Assembly (NCBI GenBank): GCA_035280425.1
Contig: DATEFW010000003.1
Location: 51,431-115,430 of the forward strand
Length of the DNA: 64,000 bases
Direction: 5' to 3'
From: QHXW01 sp035280425
GTDB lineage: Bacteria > Acidobacteriota > Terriglobia > Bryobacterales > Bryobacteraceae
Under the pieces are notes generated by a model. The model was not told the DNA's origin. It was given only the letters and a program-made list of their open reading frames with translations, and ran no database searches. A program made the position numbers and the translations under genes. Below, piece by piece: positions 17,083 through 25,078 of the stretch. The first letter of the stretch is position 1. Each line of letters starts with the position of its first letter.

Positions 17083-17991
17083 TTGGCAAATCAACTCGCG
17101 GCTTTTTCTAACGAACTTGCCGCCGCTGTGGAACTCGCCGCGCCGGCGGTGGTCTCCATCAGCGCGCGTCATCACGTTTATTCGAGCGGTGTGGCGTGGC
17201 GTTCGGACGCCGTTGTCACCGCCGATCATTCCATTAAGCGCGACGAAGGAATTCACGTTACCTTGCCTGACGGCCGGTCCGTCCCTGGAACTCTTGTTGG
17301 CAGAGATCCGGGTACCGACCTCGCGGTACTTCGCGTGGAAGGAGCCGGTCTTCAGCCCGCTGAATTCGGTGATCCATCTCAATTCAAGGCCGGTCACATA
17401 GCCATCGCGTTGGCGCGCACGCACGAAGGCGGCCTTCGCACCAGTGTCGGTGCCATCAGCGCCACCGGTCCTGCCTGGCGGACGTGGCGTGGCGGCGACG
17501 TCGATCAACTCCTTCGACTCGACGTTACCCTATATCCCGGTTTTTCAGGCGGCCCTTTGGTGGACTCGGAAGGGCGGATCGCCGGAATCAACACATCGGC
17601 TCTCGCACGCTTCCTGGGCACAGCCATTCCCGTCGCTACCGTGAACCGCGTTGTCGATGAGCTCCTTCAGAAAGGCCGGATTGCCCGCGGCTACCTGGGC
17701 GTCGGTATGCATCCCGTGCGGCTGCCGGAAAATTTGCGCAGCAGTTTGCACCTTTCGAACGATGGCGGCGTGCTCGTGCTCGGCACGGAGCCGGACGGCC
17801 CGGCGGCACTGGCGGGGCTGCTGATCGGCGATATCCTGGTGGCCCTCAACGGAAAGCCGGTAAATGATACCGACGACGTCCACGCTTTCCTCAGCCCGCA
17901 ATATGTCGGTAAGAAGGTCCGCGCGTCTCTTATCCGGGGCGGGGCATCTAAAGAACTAGAGATCACAGTTGGTGAACGCCCCTGGAAATGA
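17083..17991 (+). CDS. Cytosolic HtrA/DegP-like serine protease with one PDZ domain
   Basis: A 302-residue S1C-type protease. The triad is intact: H49 in VVTADHSI, D79 in DPGTDLAVLRVE, and S155 in YPGFSGGPLVD. One PDZ domain follows (GYLGVGMHPVRLP to LIRGGASKELEITVGE). There is no signal peptide or anchor, which is unusual, since most HtrA proteins act outside the cytoplasm. The TTG start at 17083 is well supported by a perfect AGGAGG at 17071-17076 with six-base spacing. The next gene, a LuxR-type regulator, begins within or just after its stop, so the two are likely cotranscribed. Confidence 0.9.
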   Translation: MANQLAAFSNELAAAVELAAPAVVSISARHHVYSSGVAWRSDAVVTADHSIKRDEGIHVTLPDGRSVPGTLVGRDPGTDLAVLRVEGAGLQPAEFGDPSQFKAGHIAIALARTHEGGLRTSVGAISATGPAWRTWRGGDVDQLLRLDVTLYPGFSGGPLVDSEGRIAGINTSALARFLGTAIPVATVNRVVDELLQKGRIARGYLGVGMHPVRLPENLRSSLHLSNDGGVLVLGTEPDGPAALAGLLIGDILVALNGKPVNDTDDVHAFLSPQYVGKKVRASLIRGGASKELEITVGERPWK

Positions 17992-18004
17992 CCGGCGCCT
18001 GCCT

Positions 18005-18652
18005 GTGACGCGCGTCTTGATCGCCGCGCATTCGCCGATCCTGCGCTCCGGCCTCGAAAGCCTCATAGGCGCGAGTTCATCTTTCGATGTTGTCAAGAGC
18101 TTCGATGATCCGGAGCGCCTTTCCGAATATCTGACCGCATATCGGGGTGACCGGCAGCCGGACCTGGTTGTGTTCGAGCCGTCCGGTTCGCACGACCATT
18201 CGCTCTGGAACCCGGCCGGTTCAGACGCGGAAAACCCCATCCCGGTCTTGGCGCTGCTGGACGATCTCGAAATCGAAACGCTGCCGGCCTGGTTGCGTAC
18301 GGGAGCTCGCGCCGTCTTGCCGCGCGATGCGGATCCGCAACAGATTCTCGCCGCGATGGAATCGGTTGCCGCCGGTCTCACGGTGTTGCACCCACGCGCC
18401 CTCGATCGGATGCTGTCCGTCAAGCGCACCGGTCCGGCCGTATCGCGCCAGCTTCAGCCATTGACGCCTCGCGAGCTCGAAGTGCTCGATATGCTCGCGC
18501 AAGGTCTGGCGAATAAAACCATCGCCTGGAAGTTGGGGATCTCCGAACACACCGTCAAGTTCCACATCGCTTCCATATTCGACAAACTCGATGTTGCCAC
18601 GCGCGCTGAGGCCGTAGCTGCCGGCATGCGCAACGGGCTGATCATGATTTAG
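18005..18652 (+). CDS. LuxR-family regulator with degenerate receiver domain
   Basis: A NarL/FixJ-type protein of about 215 residues. The C-terminal HTH is canonical: LTPRELEVLDMLAQGLANKTIAWKLGISEHTVKFHIASIFDKL. The N-terminal receiver keeps its fold pattern but lacks the phosphorylation chemistry. The acidic pair is A8-H9 (VLIAAHSP), the acceptor aspartate is E58 (DLVVFEPSG), and the lysine before the last helix is R in VLPRDAD. It may therefore be locked on or respond to another signal. The GTG at 18005 begins exactly at the first strand; an earlier TTG/GTG at 17969-17974 overlapping the protease gene is possible. No histidine kinase is adjacent. Confidence 0.88.
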   Translation: MTRVLIAAHSPILRSGLESLIGASSSFDVVKSFDDPERLSEYLTAYRGDRQPDLVVFEPSGSHDHSLWNPAGSDAENPIPVLALLDDLEIETLPAWLRTGARAVLPRDADPQQILAAMESVAAGLTVLHPRALDRMLSVKRTGPAVSRQLQPLTPRELEVLDMLAQGLANKTIAWKLGISEHTVKFHIASIFDKLDVATRAEAVAAGMRNGLIMI

Positions 18653-18657
18653 GCGGC

Positions 18658-19137
18658 TCACCGAACGGCACGAAGCAGTTTGCGTCCGGAGACAATGACG
18701 ATGGCCAGGAAGACAACGGCACTAATTACGATTATGACTGCGCGGCGTTCCGTAGACAGCTCCCCGACCAGCAGCCGGCGTTCGGTGACTCGCAGGGCGA
18801 CTCGCGCCGGCTCGGCCTTGCTTGTGTTCTCTACCACCACCGCGTAATCTTCCGCCGCATCGACCAGCCGGGCAACCGACCCGCGCGGTGCGGCTTCGGC
18901 AGAATCGAGCTGCTCCTTATCGCCGCTCTTCAGCCGCTGGAATTCCTGGCTGTCCATCACCACAACCCGCACCGTCGCGTGCCCAGGCGCCACCCGAAAA
19001 TCACACTCCAGGCGTGCCGGAGGATGGGCAGGGGTCACTGCGGCAAATCGCCACTGGGATGGCGGGATCTCAAACACTTCATCCACCAGGACCCGTGGTG
19101 CGCTCGCGGCGAGCAGCAGAGTGACGGCGAAAATCAT
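18658..19137 (-). CDS. Exported protein with C-terminal transmembrane anchor, unknown
   Basis: A 159-residue protein. An N-terminal hydrophobic signal (MIFAVTLLLAASAPRV) and a C-terminal membrane segment (AVIIVISAVVFLAIVIVSG) followed by basic residues indicate an extracytoplasmic domain tethered to the membrane. The middle region is beta-rich (RLECDFRVAPGHATVRVVVMD). No family was recognised. It overlaps the amidohydrolase stop by four bases and is probably translated with it. Confidence 0.68.
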   Translation of the reverse strand: MIFAVTLLLAASAPRVLVDEVFEIPPSQWRFAAVTPAHPPARLECDFRVAPGHATVRVVVMDSQEFQRLKSGDKEQLDSAEAAPRGSVARLVDAAEDYAVVVENTSKAEPARVALRVTERRLLVGELSTERRAVIIVISAVVFLAIVIVSGRKLLRAVR

Positions 19138-20753
19138 TCCGAATAGACGATCTCTCCGCCGGTGATGGTCATTTTCACGCGGGTCTGCAATATTTCTGCC
19201 GGTGGAATCTGCATGATGTCTCGCGAGAGCACCACGAAATCGGCTAGCTTGCCGGGCGCGAGCGAGCCCTTTATCTTTTCCTCGAAAGCGGCATACGCGC
19301 CCTCAATGGTCCAGCTCGCAAGCGCTTCCTGCCGGGTCATGCGCTGATCCGGAAACCAGCCGCCGCGCGGATTACCGTCGTGATCCTGCCGCGTAATGGC
19401 AGCGTAAAATCCCCACAGCGGGTTCGGGCTCTCAACCGGAAAATCGGATCCATTCGGAACGTGCACCCCGATCGACAAAAACCGCCGCCACGCGTATGCT
19501 CCCTGGACGCGCTCAGGACCAAGCCGCGCTTCGGCCCACGGCATATCGCTGGTAGCGTGCGTGGCCTGCATGGAAGCAATGATCGAGTATTTCTGAAACA
19601 TTGGGATGTCTTCGAGTGAAACCACCTGCGCGTGCTCGATGCGAAACCGATGGTCGTTCGGCCCTCTCAGCGCTGCTGCATACGCATCCAGCACGGTCCG
19701 ATTCGCTCGATCGCCGATGGCGTGGGTGTTGACCTGAAATCCGTGAGCCACCGCCTCCCGGGCGACGCGCTCGATCTCCCTTTCCTGCAAAATGAGCAGC
19801 CCGCTGTTGCCGGGGTCGTCAGCGTATGGCGCTTTGAGGGCTGCGCCGCGCGAGCCGAGCGCACCATCGGCAACCAGCTTGATGCTGCGCACTGTCAGCC
19901 GGTCGCCGATTTCGGGGCCGCGCGTCAAGTACTCGCGCCAGAGCACACCGTCGCCGCCGACCATCCCGTATACGCGGATCGGAAGCTGGTGAGCTTTGAT
20001 CAGCGCGCGGTATTGTTCGATTACTTCCGCACTTGTGCCCGCGTCGTGAACGGTAGTGAGGCCGAGGCGCGCGCATTCCCGCGCCGCACGAGCAAGCCGC
20101 TCGCGGATCTGAGCGTCAGAGGCCTGCGGAATCTTGCCGGCCACTAGCGACTGCGCGCGGTCAACCAAGACTCCAGTCGGGCTACCGGACGCATCCCGCA
20201 GAATCCGTCCACCGGCCGGATCGGGTGTCGCCGCCGTTAGTCCGGCAAGCTCCATCGCTTTCTGGTTAACCCAACCCGCGTGTCCGTCGACGCGCGTCAG
20301 GTACACGGGATTGTCCGGAGCGGCGTCTGAGATCGCCCGGAAATCCGGGAAGTGTTTTCCCGGCCATTTATTCTGGTCCCAGGCGCGTCCGCGGATCCAG
20401 TCACCAGCCTTGCGTTCTTTCACGGCGTTGTGAACGATCTCCGCAACTTGCGCTTCGGACCTTGTGCCACGCAAGTCGAGCGTCTCCAGGCTTTCCCCAA
20501 GCGCTTCCATATGCCCGTGCGAATCGATAAAGCCCGGAACGATCGTCGCGCCCTGGGCATCGATTTTCCGCGTCGAAGGCCCGATAAATTGCGCGATATT
20601 ATCGCCAATCGCGACTATTTTTCCGTTACGGACGGCGATTGCGGAAGCTGTCGGGTGATCCCGATCGACTGTATAAATTCTCGCGCCCGTTACGGCGAGG
20701 TCTGCCGTCTGGGCAAACGCCGCTGCCGCGAACAGGGCTAGAATATACAGCAT
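19134..20753 (-). CDS. Exported amidohydrolase (YtcJ-like, amidohydrolase family 3)
   Basis: Metal-dependent hydrolase of 539 residues with a signal peptide (MLYILALFAAAAFAQ), so probably periplasmic. DLAVTGARIYTVDRDHPTASAIAVRNGKIVAIGD is the N-terminal beta sandwich. VPGFIDSHGHMEALG supplies the HxH metal pair. INTHAIGDRANRTVLDAY and RIEHAQVVSLEDI add barrel histidines, and GSDFPVESPNPLWGFYAAITR carries the catalytic aspartate. Substrates of YtcJ-like enzymes are mostly unknown (formamides, amides, cyclic ureides). Its ATG overlaps the ATG of the divergent gene at 20752 (shared CATG). Confidence 0.9.
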   Translation of the reverse strand: MLYILALFAAAAFAQTADLAVTGARIYTVDRDHPTASAIAVRNGKIVAIGDNIAQFIGPSTRKIDAQGATIVPGFIDSHGHMEALGESLETLDLRGTRSEAQVAEIVHNAVKERKAGDWIRGRAWDQNKWPGKHFPDFRAISDAAPDNPVYLTRVDGHAGWVNQKAMELAGLTAATPDPAGGRILRDASGSPTGVLVDRAQSLVAGKIPQASDAQIRERLARAARECARLGLTTVHDAGTSAEVIEQYRALIKAHQLPIRVYGMVGGDGVLWREYLTRGPEIGDRLTVRSIKLVADGALGSRGAALKAPYADDPGNSGLLILQEREIERVAREAVAHGFQVNTHAIGDRANRTVLDAYAAALRGPNDHRFRIEHAQVVSLEDIPMFQKYSIIASMQATHATSDMPWAEARLGPERVQGAYAWRRFLSIGVHVPNGSDFPVESPNPLWGFYAAITRQDHDGNPRGGWFPDQRMTRQEALASWTIEGAYAAFEEKIKGSLAPGKLADFVVLSRDIMQIPPAEILQTRVKMTITGGEIVYSE

Positions 20754-21675
20754 GAACGACAGTATGGCACAGCGGGGTCACGCCTTACTCCCGCTGGAAT
20801 TGCCGGGCTGGAAGACTTCACTAAGTTGGATGTGCGCAATCCTCACTGCCCTGATCTTTATCGCCTCCGGGCTGTGGAAGATCACGGACCCGATTGGCGC
20901 AGCGGCGCGATTGGCCCAAGCCCGCGTGCCGGAGAACTTAAGCCTGGCTGCCACATTGCTGCTGGGTATCGCGGAAACTGTCACGGCTGTGCTGGTCATT
21001 GTTCCGCGATTCCGCAAATGGGGATCCTGGGCCGGCGCACTGCTGCTTGTGGCGTTCATGATTTTCATCGGCATCCACTACAACGAATTGCGCGGCGCCG
21101 AATGCAACTGCTTCCCCTGGATCAAACGCGCTGTAGGTCCGGGATTTTTCATTGGCGATGGAATCATGCTCGCCCTGGCGCTTCTCGCCGGGTTATGGGC
21201 GCGTCCCGCCGATGGAAAGCGCAGCGCGATCCTGGTGCTTTGCGCAGTGACGGTGTTTGCCCTCGTCTCCTACGGCGCCACGGCCGTCCGTCAGCGCGGT
21301 GTCAAGGCGCCGGCTACCATCACGGTGGATGGCAAGCCGTTTTCCACGCAGCAGGGCCGGATCTTTATCTTTTTCTTCGATCCCGAATGTATGCACTGTT
21401 TCGATGTCGCCAAACGCCTTTCTCAGGTCGACTGGGGCGATACTAAAGTGATTGGCGTGCCGACGTCGCAGCCGCAATTTGCCCAGGCTTTTCTCCACGA
21501 TACGGGACTCAAGGCGGGAATTTCGAACGACCTGGCTTTGCTCAAAAAGACTTTTCCGTTCGGCGATCCGCCCGCCGGCACGGCGCTCGAAAATGGGCGC
21601 CAGAAAGAGCCGATCACGAAATTTGAAGGGGATGAGCCTGTGGCCACGCTGAAAAAATTGGGCTTCGTACGCTGA
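20752..21675 (+). CDS. DoxX/MauE-type membrane protein fused to a thioredoxin-like domain
   Basis: A 307-residue fusion. Residues 20-175 contain four to five membrane helices (WMCAILTALIFIASGLWKITDP, LSLAATLLLGIAETVTAVLVIV, WAGALLLVAFMIFIGIHY, MLALALLAGLWA). They also have the MauE-like NELRGAECNCFPW pair of cysteines. The C-terminal part (GRIFIFFFDPECMHCFDVAKRL) is a thioredoxin fold with a CMHC redox pair. MauE-type proteins pass reducing or oxidising equivalents across the membrane, so the fusion likely couples both steps. The ATG at 20752 overlaps the divergent gene's start codon; an ATG at 20764 is an alternative. The next gene overlaps its stop by one base. Confidence 0.85.
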   Translation: MNDSMAQRGHALLPLELPGWKTSLSWMCAILTALIFIASGLWKITDPIGAAARLAQARVPENLSLAATLLLGIAETVTAVLVIVPRFRKWGSWAGALLLVAFMIFIGIHYNELRGAECNCFPWIKRAVGPGFFIGDGIMLALALLAGLWARPADGKRSAILVLCAVTVFALVSYGATAVRQRGVKAPATITVDGKPFSTQQGRIFIFFFDPECMHCFDVAKRLSQVDWGDTKVIGVPTSQPQFAQAFLHDTGLKAGISNDLALLKKTFPFGDPPAGTALENGRQKEPITKFEGDEPVATLKKLGFVR

Positions 21676-23258
21676 TGATGAAACCGATAGCGGCGCTCAG
21701 CGTGCTCGGCGCATCACTGCTTTATAGCGCGACAAATGGTCCGCTGATGCGCCGTCTCACGCACAGTCAATACAATCACACGGTTCATGATCTGCTGGGC
21801 GACCAGACCAATCCGGCCAGCCAGTTTCCGCAGGAAGATTTCGTCAACGGTTTCAAGAACCAGACCACCGGGCAGAGTATCCCACCGTTGCTGGCTGAGG
21901 CTTACAGCGCCTCCGCGGAAAAGCTGGCTCACACTGCCTTCCACGGCGGCGATCCGAACCATCTGGTTCCGTGCCGGCCACGCAGCGCAGACGACGCCGG
22001 CTGCCGCGAGCGCTTCATCGACACCTTCGGCCTGAAAGCATTCCGCCGTCCGCTCACCAGCGCGGAGCGTGAGCGTTATTCGTCTTTGTTTGCCGCCGAA
22101 GTGAAGCACACCGGACGATTTCTGGATGGCGCGCAACTGGTCGTCGAAGCCATGCTCCAGTCACCCAATTTCCTGTTCCTGGGGGAACGCGGCGGCCCAG
22201 GGCGCGAGTACGAGACCGCCAGCCGCCTTTCCTATTTCCTGTGGGACAGCATGCCGGATGATGAGCTTCTTCATCAGGCGGCAGAGGGCCAGCTCTCGAC
22301 CCGGGAAGAGATTGAGCGCGAGGCCCGGCGCATGCTTGCCGATCCGCGCGCACACCAGTCCGTCGACGAGTTCACTTCCGAATGGCTGCGCTTCGACCGG
22401 CTGCTTGGAACCGTGAAGGACCGCCGCCAGTATCCGCAATTCTCGCCGGAGCTGGCGCAATCCATGGTCGAAGAAACGCGCCATCTGATCGACGACGCCG
22501 TGTGGAATGACCGCAATTTTATGACGGTCTTCACCGCCGATTACGGCTTTCTCAATTCCGATCTTGCGACACTCTACGGTCTGCCGCAGCCCACGGGTGA
22601 ATTCGCCCGCGTCAATTTCCCGGCGAACTTCGATCGCGCCGGCATAGTCGGCGAAGCGACGTTTCTCGCATTGACCAGCAAGCCCGGCGACACATCGCCC
22701 ACGGCGCGCGGCGTCTTCGTGCGCGAGCAGTTCCTTTGCCAGAAGGTTCCCGATCCTCCGCCCGGTGTCAACAGCAACCTGCCGCCGGTGACTGCCGACA
22801 AGCCGCAGACCAATCGCGAGCGCATGTCGATGCACGCCACCCAGCAGCCTTGTGCCGGCTGCCATCAGTTTATCGACCCCATCGGCTTCGGCTTGGAAAA
22901 GTTCGACGCCATCGGCGGCCGGCGCGAGATGTTGCATTTGAAGTTCTATAACCGGCACGACGATGACGATCGCAAAGCGGTCAAGGCCATCGACCTTCCG
23001 CTCGATGCGCACGGCGCCATCTCCGGAATGAAGGGCGCCGAGTTCTCGTCGCCCAAAGAACTCGGCAACATTCTAGCAGCCAGCGCCGGGTGCCAGGAGT
23101 GCATGGTCCGGCAGCTTTTCCGCTACGGGTGGGGCCGGCACGAATTGGGCGCCGACCGGCCTGTGATCCAGGATGCACTCGCGCGTTTCCACAACTCGCA
23201 ATTCCATTTCAAAGAGCTTATGATTGCTCTAGTGAGCGCCTATGCCCTCGGCAATTAA
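21675..23258 (+). CDS. DUF1587/DUF1592/DUF1588/DUF1585 protein
   Basis: An exported protein of about 527 residues, of the multi-DUF type common in Planctomycetes, Verrucomicrobia and Acidobacteria. A signal peptide is followed by MRRLTHSQYNHTVHDLLGDQ (DUF1587). Then come FLDGAQLVVEAMLQSPNFLF and ASRLSYFLWDSMPDDELL (DUF1592), TSPTARGVFVREQFLCQKVPDPPPGVN with MHATQQPCAGCHQFIDPIGFGLEKFDAIG (DUF1588), and a C-terminal DUF1585. CAGCH resembles a c-type haem site, the only such motif here. The molecular role is unknown. It always pairs with a DUF1552 protein, which follows with a 17-base overlap. Confidence 0.9.
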   Translation: MMKPIAALSVLGASLLYSATNGPLMRRLTHSQYNHTVHDLLGDQTNPASQFPQEDFVNGFKNQTTGQSIPPLLAEAYSASAEKLAHTAFHGGDPNHLVPCRPRSADDAGCRERFIDTFGLKAFRRPLTSAERERYSSLFAAEVKHTGRFLDGAQLVVEAMLQSPNFLFLGERGGPGREYETASRLSYFLWDSMPDDELLHQAAEGQLSTREEIEREARRMLADPRAHQSVDEFTSEWLRFDRLLGTVKDRRQYPQFSPELAQSMVEETRHLIDDAVWNDRNFMTVFTADYGFLNSDLATLYGLPQPTGEFARVNFPANFDRAGIVGEATFLALTSKPGDTSPTARGVFVREQFLCQKVPDPPPGVNSNLPPVTADKPQTNRERMSMHATQQPCAGCHQFIDPIGFGLEKFDAIGGRREMLHLKFYNRHDDDDRKAVKAIDLPLDAHGAISGMKGAEFSSPKELGNILAASAGCQECMVRQLFRYGWGRHELGADRPVIQDALARFHNSQFHFKELMIALVSAYALGN

Positions 23259-24561
23259 GCTGTCACGCAGACATCTGTTGAAGCACGCCGCCGTTGCGAT
23301 TGCGCTGCCTCCGTTGGAGGCCATGTTCAACCCCAACGGCACGTTGTACGCCGCGGAAATCAAGCGCGGCGAGCAGGCCGCGAGGCCGCAAACGCGATTT
23401 CTGCTCTGGTTCAACGGGAACGGCATCACCGAGCGCTATTGGATTCCCACCACTACAGGGACGGATTATGAGCTGACCCCGTGCCTTGCGCCGCTTGCGC
23501 ATTTCCGCCGCGACATCCACGTCATCACCGGCCTCGATAACCCGGCTGCGCGGCTCCCCGGACCCGGCAACGACCACCATCGCTCCATGAGCGCGCTGAT
23601 GTCCGGCACTTCATTTACGGGTCATGGCGCCGGAGCAGCGTCGATTGACCAGTTGATCGCCGCCAAGATCGGCGGTGAGTCCCGCTTCCGGTCGCTTCAG
23701 GTCGGTGTCTCGCAGGAATCGTTTGGCGAGAGCATCCAGCGCAACATGAGCTGGGCCGGCCGCGACCGTGCGTTGCCGCCGGAAATGATCCCGCACAAAC
23801 TTTTCGACCGCATATTCGGGAAACGCGACGAAGGCTGGGTAGCGCGTAAGCGGAGCGTACTCGACGCCGTACAGGAAGACGCGAACGCGCTCAAATCCGC
23901 GCTCGGCAAGCAGGACCAGGCGCGTCTGGATGAGCATTTAAGCTCGATCCGCGACATGGAACGCGCCATCACTATGCTGCCGCCCGAATACAGCAAGGTC
24001 GAAGAACCGGATGAGGGCGGTGACATGAAAGACTGGCCGCGCGTTGCCAAACTTCAGAGCGATCTGTTAGCGCATGCGCTTGTCACCGGGCAGACGCGTG
24101 TTGCTTCATACATGCTGACCAAATGCCAGGGCCTTTCGCGATTTCCCTGGCTCGGTTACACCGCCGCGCGGCACCACGATTACACGCATGCCGATGGCAA
24201 AGCTCCGGGCTTCGATGGTCCGGATGGCCAGCGCATCATGCGCGACATCTGCCGCTGGCACGTCGAAGAGTTCGCTTATTTGGTCGCGAAATTGAAGTCC
24301 ACTCCCGAAGGGGACGGCAACCTGCTCGATAACTGCTGCCTGCTATTCCTGCACGAGCATGCCGAAGCGAATCCGCACAAGAACAACGGGCTCGCCGCCA
24401 TCGTCGCCGGGCATGCCGGAAAATTGGTCACCGGCACGCATTCCAAAATGACGGGCACCGTCGGCGATCTTTACCTTGCGCTGGCCGACGACGTCATGGG
24501 CGCCGGCATCGATCAATTCCCAACCGCCGATCGCAAGCTCAGCGGGATTGCAGGTGCATAG
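23242..24561 (+). CDS. DUF1552 protein with twin-arginine-like signal
   Basis: A 439-residue exported protein. The N-terminus KLSRRHLLKHAAVAIALPPLEAM has the RR plus hydrophobic run of a Tat signal, so it may be folded before export. FLLWFNGNGITERYWIP, HVITGLDNPAA, HHRSMSALMSGTSFTGHG and the late LFLHEHAEANPHKNNGLAAIVAGHAGKL match DUF1552, a family related to sulfatase/alkaline-phosphatase-like DUF1501 proteins. The catalytic role is unknown. It is encoded with, and overlaps, the DUF1592 gene, its normal partner. Confidence 0.88.
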   Translation: MPSAIKLSRRHLLKHAAVAIALPPLEAMFNPNGTLYAAEIKRGEQAARPQTRFLLWFNGNGITERYWIPTTTGTDYELTPCLAPLAHFRRDIHVITGLDNPAARLPGPGNDHHRSMSALMSGTSFTGHGAGAASIDQLIAAKIGGESRFRSLQVGVSQESFGESIQRNMSWAGRDRALPPEMIPHKLFDRIFGKRDEGWVARKRSVLDAVQEDANALKSALGKQDQARLDEHLSSIRDMERAITMLPPEYSKVEEPDEGGDMKDWPRVAKLQSDLLAHALVTGQTRVASYMLTKCQGLSRFPWLGYTAARHHDYTHADGKAPGFDGPDGQRIMRDICRWHVEEFAYLVAKLKSTPEGDGNLLDNCCLLFLHEHAEANPHKNNGLAAIVAGHAGKLVTGTHSKMTGTVGDLYLALADDVMGAGIDQFPTADRKLSGIAGA

Positions 24562-24948
24562 TTGAAGCTGGCCGACGCCGCCGGAGAAATCTATTCCGGC
24601 CTCCTCGACCTGACGCGCGACGGCGGGCCGGGGAACTTCATGGTCGTTTCCTCGGGCGATATTTACGTTCAGTTCGCTGGAAATCCCGGCAATACGCACG
24701 TGACTTGCGAGGCGATTTCCAACGAGTACCTTCCCGAAAAGCAGCGCATGACGCAAAAAGGGATCAAAAAGCTGGAAAACTTAGGTTTCGCGCTGGGCGG
24801 CGACAAGATCGAAAATTTCTCCCGAGCTTACGAGGTAACCGGCGAAAACCAGGCGCGCGAGCTGGCGGATCTGACCATGCGCATTCTCCGCGAAGTCTAT
24901 GGTTTAAAACCGGCTACCGAGCTTCAGATCGAAGTTTCCCTCGAATAG
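24562..24948 (+). CDS. Small hypothetical protein, possibly TY-Chap-like
   Basis: A 128-residue cytosolic protein starting at a TTG directly after the DUF1552 stop. The run IYVQFAGNPGNTHVTCEAISNEYLP, KLENLGFALGGDKIENFSRAYEV and a final helix resembles the TY-Chap (type III secretion chaperone-like) fold, in which a beta sheet is followed by a packing helix. No binding partner can be named. No strong ribosome-binding site precedes it, so it may depend on coupling to the gene above. Confidence 0.68.
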   Translation: MKLADAAGEIYSGLLDLTRDGGPGNFMVVSSGDIYVQFAGNPGNTHVTCEAISNEYLPEKQRMTQKGIKKLENLGFALGGDKIENFSRAYEVTGENQARELADLTMRILREVYGLKPATELQIEVSLE

Positions 24949-25078
24949 CCTAGCGTGCGGACACCCCTTCCGGGTGAATTCACGCAGCCGTCTCTATCGC
25001 TACCTTTTTGATTCTAAAAGCCAATCAGCTTGGTTGCAGACTTGCACAGGCTAATCGAATGCCCGCTCGGAGGGTGAA

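Noticed and set aside
24949..25078. Short CACCC/GGGTG hairpin before the ADOP gene as a terminator
   Set aside because: Only five pairs and no T-run; too weak to call.
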